From the IMG/VR virus record IMGVR_UViG_3300046543_001165, positions 1 to 47,189 of that record: a stretch of 47,189 bases of DNA, one strand, 5' to 3'. The notes under the pieces were generated by a model. The model made no database searches. It was given only the letters and a program-made list of their open reading frames with translations, and was not told where the DNA came from. Source of the stretch: a virus. This document shows positions 15,295 through 24,733 of the stretch, piece after piece (the first letter of the stretch is position 1; the number at the start of each line of letters is the position of its first letter). The position numbers were made by a program, and so were the translations under genes.

Positions 15295-15716
15295 TGCGTC
15301 ACCTGCGGGTCGAGATATACGGGCCCTTCAAACAGGTACCCAACATTGCCGCTTGCATCCGTATATTGGAGATCCTGAAAACCAATCTGATACACGCCCA
15401 CCGCTCCTACGTTTGAATTTGGGAGCGGCAACCCGGCCGGGGCCATCTGAACTGTGTCCGCGTGCGAAAAAATGAGATCTATCGTACCGGCTGTGCCGCC
15501 GAGCACAATCCGACTTCCAGTCATCGATGAGCTCAGGAGCGTCAAGATAGGCGCAGGCGTTGACGGGGCGCGTCGAATCGACAGCTTCATCGAATAGCCA
15601 GTCAAATTAACCGGGTTCCCGTTGTCGTCTAGCCAGGTCATTGAGATCGATAGGTCAGATCCCTGCTTGATCGTGAATGAGAACGGCGCGACGCCGGAAC
15701 TCGTTGCAATGGCCAT
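15291..15716 (-). CDS. Phage tail/baseplate accessory protein
   Basis: A 141-residue conserved-type phage protein starting MAIATSSGVAPFSFTIKQGS. The pattern IKQGSDLSISMTWLDDNG, LTGYSMKLSIRR, and GTAGTIDLIFSHAD, ending in VYLDPQVTQ, resembles the N-terminal domain of receptor-binding baseplate adaptors (BppU-like). I infer that it connects the large fibre encoded next to the baseplate. An upstream extension to 15866 was rejected because it overlaps the endolysin and has unnatural composition. Confidence 0.65.
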   Translation of the reverse strand: MAIATSSGVAPFSFTIKQGSDLSISMTWLDDNGNPVNLTGYSMKLSIRRAPSTPAPILTLLSSSMTGSRIVLGGTAGTIDLIFSHADTVQMAPAGLPLPNSNVGAVGVYQIGFQDLQYTDASGNVGYLFEGPVYLDPQVTQ

Positions 15717-15753
15717 GAAGAAGTCCAAGAAGCTATTTGATGATCGCAGGCGA

Positions 15754-16290
15754 TCAAATGCCGAGCGCCTTCTTCGCTGCGCCGTAGAGCGCGAGCCGCT
15801 GAGCAGCGCCGTTTGTGCCGCCGTTGATGATTCGCGTGATCCGGTCGAACTGCCCGACGTCGGCATATCCGTTCAGGTATCGGTTGAACCAGTACCAAGC
15901 GGCGGACATCGCGGCATTTGCCGGTTGCTCGAGCAGCTCGGGATGATTCAGCAGATCGAGATCGAGTGCGACGCCCGCGAGGGTATAGTTGCGGCGCCCC
16001 GTGATCTGAATGAGCCCGCGCCCCATGAACAGCTTTCCGTCGCCCTGCACTGTGTTTCCAAGATCAGCGCGGCCTTCGTAGTGCGACTGCGCTGGCGTAG
16101 GCCCCCAGATCTCGCGTGTGCATGAAAGACCCATGGACTCGTGACCGATCTGCGCAAGAAACGCAGCCACGCGGAGCGGCGTGTTGATCTCGTACCGGTC
16201 GCATGCAGACTGAATTGCCGGGACCCACTGCGCCGCGCGCAACTGTGTCGCACCGGTGCCGGCGGCGACGATGCCAGATGTCAGGTTCAT
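15754..16290 (-). CDS. Endolysin, glycoside hydrolase family 19 type
   Basis: A 178-residue lysozyme/chitinase-fold endolysin. The catalytic Glu is in AQIGHESMGL (E51), and other family blocks are YEGRADLGNT and GRGLIQITGRRNY (about 94-106), which lines the substrate cleft. There is no signal peptide, so it needs a holin for access to peptidoglycan. The gene overlaps the holin-like gene by ATGA. Confidence 0.9.
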   Translation of the reverse strand: MNLTSGIVAAGTGATQLRAAQWVPAIQSACDRYEINTPLRVAAFLAQIGHESMGLSCTREIWGPTPAQSHYEGRADLGNTVQGDGKLFMGRGLIQITGRRNYTLAGVALDLDLLNHPELLEQPANAAMSAAWYWFNRYLNGYADVGQFDRITRIINGGTNGAAQRLALYGAAKKALGI

Positions 16291-16583
16291 AACTCAGGCC
16301 ACTTCCCATTGCGAATCGCCATGAAGGCTCCGATCGGCGCAAGGATGTAGCCAGCCCACTTCGCTATCTTCCCTAGCACACCGAGAAAGCGAATTCCGCC
16401 CTGCAGGACGTCGAACATCTCGACAATCCCCTCCGTCGAGGTGGCGACCTTCTGCGTGAGTTCCGTATTCGCCTGGATGGCGCGGCCCTGATTGCTCAAT
16501 ACGGCATTGAGCGCCTCGATTTGCTTGACAACGCTCGCTCGGAACTCGTCTTCGGGCATATCCATGATTTGGGAGGATTCCAA
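16287..16583 (-). CDS. Holin-like membrane protein
   Basis: A 98-residue protein with a charged helical N-terminal half (about 10-55) and a hydrophobic C-terminal segment (about 65-90, FLGVLGKIAKWAGYILAPIG). It directly precedes the endolysin with an ATGA overlap, the usual place for a holin or pinholin. A downstream in-frame Met at residue 9 is an alternative start. Only one firm membrane segment is visible, so it would be class III-like, or an antiholin for the other candidate. Confidence 0.65.
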   Translation of the reverse strand: MESSQIMDMPEDEFRASVVKQIEALNAVLSNQGRAIQANTELTQKVATSTEGIVEMFDVLQGGIRFLGVLGKIAKWAGYILAPIGAFMAIRNGKWPEL

Positions 16584-16592
16584 TTTGGCCCC

Positions 16593-16620
16593 GGAAAAGA
16601 TAAAGCCGCCCGGGGGCGGC
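16593..16620 (-). terminator. Intrinsic terminator between tail fibre and lysis genes
   Basis: Stem GCCGCC (16605-16610) pairs with GGCGGC (16615-16620). On the minus strand it is followed by TTTATCTTTTCC. It separates the glycine-rich fibre gene from the holin-like gene. Confidence 0.75.
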
Positions 16621-16671
16621 CATTGGTCGTTATTTGACGCTTGACTGATCGATGAAGGCGCTCAGTTCGAC

Positions 16672-17541
16672 TTATGCAAATTCCTCAATGATGACAATGC
16701 CGTCCATTCCCGGGCCGGATGCAAACGGGCCATTGCCGGCACTAGCTGCCGCGCCTGATCCGCCCGAACCTGGGCCGCCGTTATTGCCTACGCCCGCCGT
16801 AATCCGTCCGGCGCCCCCACCGGAAAGATACGACTGACCGCCAGTGCCAGACACGAGGTTCGAAAGCGCTAGCGCGATACCCGCCGTGCCTTGACCGCCA
16901 AGGCCGCTCGACACGTTCGCGCCGACAATCGTAGTGCCGCCCGTACCGCCTCCGGAAACGAGAGGAGCAGTGCCCGCCGCGCCGACCGATCCGCCTGTGC
17001 CTCCTGCCGCCGAGATGACAGACCCGATGCTCGACGTGCCGCCGTTGTTACCGTTCGCACTGGCCGCTGCGCCGCCGACGCCGATCGTGACCGTCTGACC
17101 TGACAACGCCGAAACAGAGAAATAACCCTGCGCCATAGCGCCAGCGCCGCCGCCCGCGCCGACCGCGACCTGGGCTGATGTTGTAACCGCCGCACCGCCT
17201 CCCGATGCCCCGGCACCGACTACCGTAGCGCGGCAGTTCTTCGTGCCGGCGGTAGGCGTGTAGGCGCGGGTTGCGCTGAACGTCTGGATATTGAGCAGAC
17301 GCCCTGGAGTGATCGCCGGGATCGCGGCAAGCACTTGGTTGTTCGTCCCCTTTGTTGGGGTCAAGCCGGCCGCCGTGACGATGTTGACCAACTCCATCAT
17401 CAGAGCATTGAAGAAGTCTCCGTCGAGCACCGTCGCGGGCGTGGCAGTGGCGGGATTGCCGTTGGTAAAGAATCCCGACGTGCCGGCCGCCGCGGGCGTA
17501 GGTTGAATCGCTACGCTTCCGCTCGAATCGATTTGATACAT
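16672..17541 (-). CDS. Tail fibre adhesin with glycine-rich domain
   Basis: A 289-residue fibre. The N-terminus (MYQIDSSGSVAIQPTPAAAG, then GFFTNGNP and DGDFFNALMMELVN) is the typical head of Mu/Burkholderia-type fibres that binds the baseplate. From about residue 108 it is highly Gly-rich (GAGASGGGAAV, GGGAGAMAQGYF, SGGGTGGTT and so on), a pattern of polyglycine-sandwich adhesins like T-even gp38. The C-terminus GPGMDGIVIIEEF closes the fold. It lies directly after the baseplate gene block and is probably the main receptor-binding fibre. Confidence 0.82.
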   Translation of the reverse strand: MYQIDSSGSVAIQPTPAAAGTSGFFTNGNPATATPATVLDGDFFNALMMELVNIVTAAGLTPTKGTNNQVLAAIPAITPGRLLNIQTFSATRAYTPTAGTKNCRATVVGAGASGGGAAVTTSAQVAVGAGGGAGAMAQGYFSVSALSGQTVTIGVGGAAASANGNNGGTSSIGSVISAAGGTGGSVGAAGTAPLVSGGGTGGTTIVGANVSSGLGGQGTAGIALALSNLVSGTGGQSYLSGGGAGRITAGVGNNGGPGSGGSGAAASAGNGPFASGPGMDGIVIIEEFA

Positions 17542-17560
17542 GCATGCTCCTTGAGCGTTT

Positions 17561-18235
17561 TCAGATGATGATTGGCAGGCCGGTATCTGTCATGAGGAAA
17601 TGCCCAAAGTCGTCGACTACGTAGTTGTCGAAGATCTCAGCCTGGTACTGAAAGAGAAGAATCGAGTGAGCTGGCCTGAGCGAGTTCATCTCGCACTCGA
17701 GCACCGTGTTCCCCCAACTGGCCAGCGGATCACCCGCTGTGGCCTGTCCGGCTTGCGCATATGTGACCGTACTCAGCGGAGCGACGACGGCCCATGCAAA
17801 CGCCCAGTCCTGACCGTTGCATGCATCGCCGCAACGAGCCTCACCGGCGCGCGCCGGGCCATAGTTTTGAACCGTTACCTCATAGCCTAGGTTCGCGGCG
17901 AATTGGACAAAGTACGCGGCCGATTGACCGCCGCTATTAGCGAATCGAGCAACGACTTGTGCGCGACGCGTCTGCACCATCGGCGACTCACCAGCACACG
18001 GATCTGGCAGACCGAGCGTCTCCTCCCACTCAGGGAGGAGCTCATACGTTGTCGCAGGGAAAGCATCGACGAGCAGATAATTCGCACGCGTCGTATTCCG
18101 CTCATACGATGGTGCCAGCCCTGATAGCGCCTGCGTCTGCACGGCGTCCTGATCGCGCGGCCAGACAACGCCTCGCGGAAGCAGCGACTGGATCGCGCTG
18201 AGAAAATTTGAAGCAAGAAGAATCGGGGCAGCCAT
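17561..18235 (-). CDS. Mu gp48-like baseplate protein (DUF2313)
   Basis: A 224-residue protein of the DUF2313/YmfQ family (Mu gp48). The N-terminal LLPRGVVWPRD, then ELLPEWEETLGLPDPC and RRAQVVARF are the family blocks. The family links the baseplate wedge to the tail fibre. It sits between gp47 and the fibre gene exactly as in Mu. Confidence 0.88.
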   Translation of the reverse strand: MAAPILLASNFLSAIQSLLPRGVVWPRDQDAVQTQALSGLAPSYERNTTRANYLLVDAFPATTYELLPEWEETLGLPDPCAGESPMVQTRRAQVVARFANSGGQSAAYFVQFAANLGYEVTVQNYGPARAGEARCGDACNGQDWAFAWAVVAPLSTVTYAQAGQATAGDPLASWGNTVLECEMNSLRPAHSILLFQYQAEIFDNYVVDDFGHFLMTDTGLPIII

Positions 18236-18247
18236 TCAGCCCTCCCC

Positions 18248-19360
18248 CTAAACGAATGTGACGGTGCCGACCGTGGGAAGATAGCCAGTCGCGCTTGTGA
18301 TGTTCCCCGTAGGCGTCGTAATCACGAAGCCAGCCGTCCCAGACACTGCAGCGATCGCCGAGTTGACATCCGAAATATCTACGGTTCCGCCCGGAGAACC
18401 GGTTCGCAGAAACACGTCAGAAATGGCAGTCTGTACCGATGCCCGCGTCGCGCTCGACGCGGTGCTCAGCCCAGAAATCGTGAAGTTGACTGGATTGGCA
18501 AGCGGTGCGCAGGCGTAGACCTGCGCCGTCACGGGTTGCAGAGGATAGATGGCGTTCGCGACAATCAACTGATCTCCCGTCGCCTTCACTGCGGTTCGCG
18601 TCTCCCCCGTTGCGACGCCGTTCGTGCCCTGAGGAAATCCTGCATGTGCCGATTCGGCATCATCCATCATGAAGTAGACGACTACCGTGCCCGCGCCGAA
18701 CCCGCTGGGCGAGCACCATGCCCGCGACACCCCTGGAATAGCCGTTGCCCACGTGACATAGTCCGCCTGATCGCCGCCTTGAGGACTCGCCTGATAGGCA
18801 GCAATCACCCGCGCCTGGAATGCATCCGTCGTCTCGACATCTGCCCCACCGGTGAACGCTGTCGCAGCGACGCCGCTTGACTGGATGCCCGGAATCGCCG
18901 TACCGAGTGACAGCACCGTTCCAACGTCGCAATTGCCGGAGGCACCTGCCGCGCTGTCCGTCAGAGAAACAGTGACCGTACCGCCGCCCCCGACCGTAGC
19001 GCTAGCCTGGACCGTGTACGTGCGTCCATCGCCGCGCACGACCGACGTTCCAGATGGTATCGATGTTCCGGAAGTCCCATTGAAGGTTGCAGTGCCAGAT
19101 GCCACAGTTGCGGCCTTCTGGTATACGTTCTTCAGAGCCCCCCAGCCGACAAGGTATTCGTCAGTCGCAGTCCACGGAACGGCCTGCTTTGCGATCCAGT
19201 CCAGATAGCCATAGTGCAGGTAGGCGAGACCGGCCTGCACCACAGTTATGACTCGCAGCATGCTATAACGCAGCAGCGCGCTCACGCCGCTGAGATTTGC
19301 CTGAACATCGGCCGCAACCTGCGCCTTCAAATCAGTGAGTGTCGGTCGCGCGAATGGCAT
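18248..19360 (-). CDS. Mu gp47-like baseplate J protein
   Basis: A 370-residue baseplate wedge protein of the gpJ/gp47 family. The N-terminus MPFARPTLTDLKAQVAADV, YGYLDWIAKQAVPWTA at about residues 50-65, and GGDQADYVTWATAIPGVSRAWC are highly typical. It forms the wedges that surround the hub and hold the fibres. The gene abuts the gp46 stop with no gap. Confidence 0.93.
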   Translation of the reverse strand: MPFARPTLTDLKAQVAADVQANLSGVSALLRYSMLRVITVVQAGLAYLHYGYLDWIAKQAVPWTATDEYLVGWGALKNVYQKAATVASGTATFNGTSGTSIPSGTSVVRGDGRTYTVQASATVGGGGTVTVSLTDSAAGASGNCDVGTVLSLGTAIPGIQSSGVAATAFTGGADVETTDAFQARVIAAYQASPQGGDQADYVTWATAIPGVSRAWCSPSGFGAGTVVVYFMMDDAESAHAGFPQGTNGVATGETRTAVKATGDQLIVANAIYPLQPVTAQVYACAPLANPVNFTISGLSTASSATRASVQTAISDVFLRTGSPGGTVDISDVNSAIAAVSGTAGFVITTPTGNITSATGYLPTVGTVTFV

Positions 19361-19813
19361 TTAATTAATTCCGTTCCAAACCCATGTATAGGCGGTCGAG
19401 ACCTGCGTCCCGTCCTGCTGATATGCAACGACCATGGCGCCCAGCATGCTGGCGCGCGTCCATTCAACGGTGATGTCGAATTTGGCCACGACACCGTCAT
19501 CGATGAGCCACTGGAGCGCCTCGGCTATGTAGTCGTATGCTCGTTGCAGCGTCTCGGTCGTCTGTTTCGCGCGGCGCAAAAGCCAGAGTCGAGAGCCGAT
19601 TTGCGTCGTGCCGTCCGCGTCGCCCCACCAGCCGCGCGGATCGCCTGATCCGTCCGGAATCGCGTCGTCGGCGGCCGCCATGCGGTCGGTGAAAAGACTG
19701 ACGAGAATGGCCGTCTCAAGGTCGTTTCCAGTCGCGAGCACGGGACCCTGCGTCGCCCAGTCGCCCCGGTTATTCGCCGAGTCCCAAAAAATCGTGATGT
19801 CTGTCGGGTTCAT
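19361..19813 (-). CDS. Mu gp46-like baseplate protein
   Basis: A 150-residue GP46-family protein, equivalent to P2 gpW/T4 gp25 in the wedge. The family blocks WATQGPVLATGNDLETAIL, SLFTDRMA, GWWGDA and SRLWLLRRAKQT are all present. It overlaps gp45 by ATGA. Confidence 0.9.
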   Translation of the reverse strand: MNPTDITIFWDSANNRGDWATQGPVLATGNDLETAILVSLFTDRMAAADDAIPDGSGDPRGWWGDADGTTQIGSRLWLLRRAKQTTETLQRAYDYIAEALQWLIDDGVVAKFDITVEWTRASMLGAMVVAYQQDGTQVSTAYTWVWNGIN

Positions 19814-20436
19814 TCGGTCGTATTCGGAGGGCTGGTCGTCGTGCCCGGGCCGCCAAGTTGGACGTTCGGCACCGGATGTTCGTGACCGTTATAGATCGAG
19901 CGCATCTGCGCCATCGTGTGGGCGTTCGTCGCCGTGTTGTCCTGGATGTCACCTGTCGACGTCACAGTCGGCGCGACGAACTGCACCCCGCCTGGCGCGA
20001 CTACCTTGAAGACGCCAGAGCAGTTGACCGTGACGTTCGACGCGTCGTTGACCGTGACCGGCTGCCCCGTCGCCTCAATGACGATGCCGCCGGATGCCGT
20101 CAGATAGACGCTTTTCCCGTCCTGCGAATAGATCATCGTCTCGCCGGCCTTCAGGCCTTTCGGCCGCGATCCCTGATGACCAGTCGCAATGACCACAGCA
20201 TTGTTCCGGCCGCCGCCGAGATTCACCATGACGACGTCGGCGCCGTTTGGCGCGACGCTCGTAATGCCGAATTCCGCGACGCGCGGGAGATTGTCGATCG
20301 TCTCGAGGTCGTTGACCTGCACCTGGACGAATTGAACATTCCCGCTGTCGTTCGTCGTCGTGACGCGCGCGCGCCCAATGGCCGTGCTGACGAGCCGCGC
20401 GAGTCGACTCACCAAGCCATGCGTTGGATCGTTCAT
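19810..20436 (-). CDS. Mu gp45-like baseplate spike protein
   Basis: A 208-residue baseplate assembly and spike protein of the gpV/gp45 type. The N-terminus is an OB-like module (QFVQVQVNDLETIDNLP, RVAEFGITS), followed by GGGRNNAVVIATGHQ and a C-terminal beta-prism part (IVIEATGQPVTVNDASNV). The trimeric spike pierces the outer membrane. The start at 20436 overlaps the gpP stop. A much longer frame upstream is antisense-type noise. Confidence 0.88.
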   Translation of the reverse strand: MNDPTHGLVSRLARLVSTAIGRARVTTTNDSGNVQFVQVQVNDLETIDNLPRVAEFGITSVAPNGADVVMVNLGGGRNNAVVIATGHQGSRPKGLKAGETMIYSQDGKSVYLTASGGIVIEATGQPVTVNDASNVTVNCSGVFKVVAPGGVQFVAPTVTSTGDIQDNTATNAHTMAQMRSIYNGHEHPVPNVQLGGPGTTTSPPNTTE

Positions 20437-21515
20437 TGAGGGATCGTGCTTCCGTCGACAAACATCGGCTGCAGCGCGGTCGGTTCCGGCAGATACGCCT
20501 CCGGGCGCATCGCCGTGATCGTCGCTGTCGTGCCGGTCTGAATGTTTCGCTGAAAGGTCACCTCCCCGATCAGCCATGTCACCGGGCCGGTTCCTGATTC
20601 GTCCGCGAGCTTCAATTGCGGCAAAAGGATCGGCACCAGCGTGTTCGGCGTCCACAGCGCGCCCGCAGAGTCGCGCCACGTGTCGGTCGTCAGCGTCACG
20701 ACCGCCGCGCGGCCGATGCGCCGATTCATCTCCCATATCGCGCGCTGCTTCGCGAGGTCTTGGAAGCCCTGCACCGCCTCGGCGATGATCACGCGCTCGC
20801 GCACACGCTTCACGCCGGAATCTTCGACCACAGCGATCACGTTCCCTGCGACGCCGATGTCCGAATACATCTGCACGGACTGCGTGTACGCGGTGTACTT
20901 CGAAAACCGCTGGTCGGCTGAATACTGCACCGTCGCGGCCTGAACGTTGATTCCCTGCTGGAATCCGCTTGCCGCTTGCACCGTGCCGGCCTGCGCCAGT
21001 TTCAGACTGCCATCCGGCATGTCGTAGACCAGCAGAGAGCTGTACCGGCTCACACGCTCGATGATCTCGTAGCAGGACTCGCCGAGGAACAGATTGAACT
21101 GCGGAATTGCGCGCAGGTTCTGCACATCGCATGACACCGTAATGCCGTAGTGCTCGGCGAGCTTCGACGCGACATCGAACGCCGAAGTGCCGCTGATCTG
21201 ACCGTTCGGCCACATCGCCGCGCAATCGACCAGGTCTTGGCACTTGCCGCGCCCGGAGACGCGGATCGTGTGGCTGTGCGCGTCCATCGACGGCACGTAG
21301 CGATCGACGTACCCCGTCATGACGATGTCTGTGCCGATCATTAGTTGGCACTCGTCGCCCGGCTGGACAATGACGCGGTCAAGCTGTCCCGGATAGAGCT
21401 CCGTCAGCCCAATATCAAAATCACTGGGCAAGCGCTCGATTCCGCGCGTCACGCGGACGTCGGTCCATCCCGAGATCGTCTGGTTTCCGATGCTCAGGTA
21501 AAGATCGTCGTCCAC
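20433..21515 (-). CDS. Mu gpP-like baseplate hub protein
   Basis: A 360-residue hub protein of the Mu gpP (gp44)/T4 gp27 type. The start LYLSIGNQTISGWTDVRVTRG, FDIGLTELYPGQ and VSGRGKCQDLVDCA are typical. It sits on top of the spike and joins it to the tail tube. Its order after gpN and before gp45 is that of Mu. Confidence 0.9.
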   Translation of the reverse strand: MDDDLYLSIGNQTISGWTDVRVTRGIERLPSDFDIGLTELYPGQLDRVIVQPGDECQLMIGTDIVMTGYVDRYVPSMDAHSHTIRVSGRGKCQDLVDCAAMWPNGQISGTSAFDVASKLAEHYGITVSCDVQNLRAIPQFNLFLGESCYEIIERVSRYSSLLVYDMPDGSLKLAQAGTVQAASGFQQGINVQAATVQYSADQRFSKYTAYTQSVQMYSDIGVAGNVIAVVEDSGVKRVRERVIIAEAVQGFQDLAKQRAIWEMNRRIGRAAVVTLTTDTWRDSAGALWTPNTLVPILLPQLKLADESGTGPVTWLIGEVTFQRNIQTGTTATITAMRPEAYLPEPTALQPMFVDGSTIPQ

Positions 21516-21518
21516 AGA

Positions 21519-22976
21519 TTACGTCGCCAGTGCTTGAAACGAAGTTGGTAGAAATGCCGGGTGTACCGCATCAGCCTGCTGCACAAGACCATCCGAGCGC
21601 GTCGCGTCGCGATAGATTCGGTTCGCAAGAACCAAGGCCGGCAGCGCTGCGTTGAAGCTGAACGTCGTCGTTGACGCGATTCCAGCGCTGCGCGCTTGCA
21701 GGTCCGCGATCACCTTCTGCCGAAGCGCGCGCATCGCGGAATAGCTCGCATCGTCTCCAGCATCTCCAGCAATCTCGATCTCCGCGTCGATGATGTCTGT
21801 AACGCTCGTCGACACCGACTGAGAATCCTGCTGCGATGCAGGCTGATACGTCGCCACCGCCTGAGCCAGTTGAGCGATGACTGCACGCCGGAACAGAGCG
21901 CCGCATTCTGTCTGCATCGTGGCCATCGCAGAGCCGATCGCCGATGTCGAGATGACGGGCGTCGGTGCATACGCTGCCATGCTGCTGAGCATGCGGATAG
22001 CGTCGGCCGGATCGGAAGCTGACGCCGCAACCGCCTGAACGAACGCCGTCGTCGCATCACCAAAGCCATCGGTGTCAGAGACGGACGCAGCAGCGGTCTG
22101 CAGCGCAGCTCCGGCCGACGTTACCACCGCGCGCAGCGCCGCATCGTTCTGAATCAGCGTAGCCACCGTCGTCCCGGCCGGCGCCTTCTGGTTCGTCCCG
22201 AGATAGCCGTTGTTTCCGCCGCCAAAGAGTCGCCCAAAGTTGCCGGACAACGTCGACACGGCGCCGAGGAATCTGTTGACGTCATGCACGGCCGTTACGC
22301 CAAGCTGATACAGGCCGACGGCCGCAGAAACTGCCGATTGAACGACCGCCGCGCCCTTCTGGATCGCATCGGCCGTATTGCGCACGAAGTCCAGAAGCGA
22401 AGATGCCGTAAGCCCGTCCGCCGCATTCGCAACTGCTGCCTGCGTCGAATCCACGGCGTTCGGGAAGATCCGAAGACCTCCCTGAATGAACGTGAACATC
22501 ACCTCGATGACACGCCCGAGGTCCTTCCGCTCGTGAAACTCGACGCTCAGACAATTGACATTCTGGATAGGGCCAAATGTCGGATGAACGAGCGTCTGCG
22601 GCCCAGCCGATTCGCATACGTGGAACATCCGATCGCGCTGTCCGAGCACCGACCCGCCGCCATAAAGCAGGCTGTCTTCGATCAGAAAACCGATCAGATT
22701 GAACTGCCGAGGCAGCTTCCCCATATCCTCGACCCACACCTCGTCGCGGTACGGGTATTCGTGAACCGCGTTGCGCCGGCCACCGCCGGTGCGCGCCGCT
22801 TCAACCGCGAACGGCACGCCGCCATACGACGCCGACCTGACGAAGTTCTGCCAGTTTCCGGACAGAAGATTGTCGACCGTGTTTGCGACGGCGCTCGCAC
22901 CGCGCGCGAGGCTCGCTGACCCCGATGCCAAGCCACCGATGCTTCCCGCCAACTGCACGACGTCGGTGGTGCTCAT
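21519..22976 (-). CDS. Mu gpN-like DNA circularisation/tail protein
   Basis: A 485-residue protein of the Mu gpN family. The N-terminal DNA-circulation domain (about 42-130) is recognisable in SASYGGVPFAVEAARTGGGR, HEYPYRDEVWVEDMG and QFNLIGFLIEDSL. The remainder is Ala-rich helix. In Mu the protein is part of the baseplate/tail; the DNA-circulation name is historical. It overlaps the tape measure stop by ATGA. Confidence 0.88.
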   Translation of the reverse strand: MSTTDVVQLAGSIGGLASGSASLARGASAVANTVDNLLSGNWQNFVRSASYGGVPFAVEAARTGGGRRNAVHEYPYRDEVWVEDMGKLPRQFNLIGFLIEDSLLYGGGSVLGQRDRMFHVCESAGPQTLVHPTFGPIQNVNCLSVEFHERKDLGRVIEVMFTFIQGGLRIFPNAVDSTQAAVANAADGLTASSLLDFVRNTADAIQKGAAVVQSAVSAAVGLYQLGVTAVHDVNRFLGAVSTLSGNFGRLFGGGNNGYLGTNQKAPAGTTVATLIQNDAALRAVVTSAGAALQTAAASVSDTDGFGDATTAFVQAVAASASDPADAIRMLSSMAAYAPTPVISTSAIGSAMATMQTECGALFRRAVIAQLAQAVATYQPASQQDSQSVSTSVTDIIDAEIEIAGDAGDDASYSAMRALRQKVIADLQARSAGIASTTTFSFNAALPALVLANRIYRDATRSDGLVQQADAVHPAFLPTSFQALAT

Positions 22977-24733
22977 ACTGACGGTCCCATCAAAAGTGAA
23001 TGGCCGATCTGCCCAGTTGCGAGCAGATCGCCGTTTGAATGAACACTTGCGCGCGTGCCGTGCGGCGCGCCAGGCATGTGAATCGTGACCTCAAGCTTCC
23101 CGTTCTGAGGCGCGGCAGCCGGCGCTGCCGACGAATCGATTTGCGCCGCCATCCCCGCGCGTCGTACCGCTTCACCATCGGCATCGGCCGGACGCTCGTA
23201 CAGACGAGACATGATCGCGCCGGCCTGCCCCGCCGAGGTCGCGAGGTTGAGCGCGTTCCCGGCTCGCTGCTCTCCCCCGCGCCGAAGCTCGTAATCCACG
23301 AACTGAAGTTGCTGGTCGAGCGACGACTTCTGGATGTCGATGCCGAAAAGTTTCTTGAAAGCAGCCTGACGATCCGCGTGCCATTGCGCGATACCGAATG
23401 CATGGCCGTTGTCGCCTACTGCATTCGGGTCGAACATGCTTTCCGACCACAGATTCGCCGCGATGCCGGACGCCTGCGCTCGCGACCAGCCCATTTTCAT
23501 GAACGAAGCGACCGCAGCGGCCGTCTTCGGGTCTGCCGCCGCCCCAGCGTGACGCCGCTGCCCGATCGGGTCGCCGTCCCAAGTATCGCCTGGCTGAGTC
23601 AGCCTGCGATTTCCCTCGCCTTCGTTCAGGCCCTTGCTGTAACCGAGCCCGAGGACGCCGGCCACCAGCGGGTTCGCCACCAGCGGAACCAGAATCGACG
23701 AGAGCGACGCCACCTTCGCGATCAGCGACGCGATTCCCGCGATCGGTCCGGCGAATGTCACCGCGGCGAGTCCAAGTGCTATGCCCTTGACGCCACCGAG
23801 ACTGTCGCCAAGGTTCGCGATCGATTTCGCCGCCTTGTCCCAGTCGACGTGATCGATCCAGTTCGCGATCTTCGGGCCGTATTCGTCGGCAAGTTTCGCG
23901 AACTCGTCGACGACCTTGCCAACCGCAGGCGCGAGCGCGGCGCCAATCGAATTCTTCAACTTGTCGACGGACGCGTCGAGCGCGACCATGGATTCGTTGA
24001 ACTTCTCGCCCTGCGCGATCTGCGCCGGCGACATCGTCGCGTGCAGCTTGTCGAATTTGCTCACGAACTCGTCAAGCGTGCCGCGGCGAATCATCGCCTG
24101 CAGACCGCCGAGCCCGAAGATGTCGAGGAAGGTTTTCTGCGCCTGCGAATTCTTGATCTTCGACGCGGCGGCCGCGACGTCCTTCATCCCGCGCACGACG
24201 TCGATCGTGCCGTCCTTCAGGCGATGAATACCAATTCCCTTGTCGGACAGCACGCCAGCAGCGAAGTTGTTCCGGCCGGCGGACGCATCTTCGAAAGCGG
24301 CGCCCAGCGACTGCATGCTGCCGGTCATGGCGTCAGCGGACAATCCCGCGACGCGCGCGGCGCCGCGGTAGCGCTGCAGGTCGGTCGTCGACACGCCGAT
24401 GACGCTCGCCGTGTTCGCGATCTCGACAGCGGCCTTGCCCCAACCTGCCGCAAGCGCGGCAATCCCCGCCACGCTCCCGATGCCGACCAGAGCAGCCATC
24501 GGCGGAGCGATCGACGCGACCTTGCGCGCGACGTCGCCGGCCGCATTTCCGACTTTTTCGAGACCCTTCCCGACCCTGTCGAGACCTGTTTCCTTGCCGA
24601 ACGCCGCAACCGACGACTTCACGTCGTTGATCGGTTTCGTCATCTTCGCGATCGAGTCGTTGACTCGCTTCGCGACGGCGGTGGCCTTGTCGGTCGCACT
24701 GATGACGATGTTAAAAGTGCTGGACGCCGCCAT
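22973..24733 (-). CDS. Tape measure protein with lysozyme domain
   Basis: A 586-residue tape measure protein starting MAASSTFNIVISATDKATA. Long helical regions (about 15-110, 150-300) and hydrophobic Ala/Gly-rich segments (about 70-100 and 330-385) are characteristic. Residues about 425-510 form a phage tail lysozyme domain (WSRAQASGIAANLWSESMF, then GIAQWHADRQAAF), which should open peptidoglycan during DNA entry. The ATG overlaps the stop of the frameshift product of the preceding gene (TGATG). Confidence 0.9.
   Translation of the reverse strand: MAASSTFNIVISATDKATAVAKRVNDSIAKMTKPINDVKSSVAAFGKETGLDRVGKGLEKVGNAAGDVARKVASIAPPMAALVGIGSVAGIAALAAGWGKAAVEIANTASVIGVSTTDLQRYRGAARVAGLSADAMTGSMQSLGAAFEDASAGRNNFAAGVLSDKGIGIHRLKDGTIDVVRGMKDVAAAASKIKNSQAQKTFLDIFGLGGLQAMIRRGTLDEFVSKFDKLHATMSPAQIAQGEKFNESMVALDASVDKLKNSIGAALAPAVGKVVDEFAKLADEYGPKIANWIDHVDWDKAAKSIANLGDSLGGVKGIALGLAAVTFAGPIAGIASLIAKVASLSSILVPLVANPLVAGVLGLGYSKGLNEGEGNRRLTQPGDTWDGDPIGQRRHAGAAADPKTAAAVASFMKMGWSRAQASGIAANLWSESMFDPNAVGDNGHAFGIAQWHADRQAAFKKLFGIDIQKSSLDQQLQFVDYELRRGGEQRAGNALNLATSAGQAGAIMSRLYERPADADGEAVRRAGMAAQIDSSAAPAAAPQNGKLEVTIHMPGAPHGTRASVHSNGDLLATGQIGHSLLMGPSV

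Noticed and set aside
19810-21351. 513-codon minus-strand frame reaching far upstream of gp45
   Set aside because: Only the last 208 codons, from ATG 20436, match gp45; the upstream part overlaps gpP and has unnatural composition.
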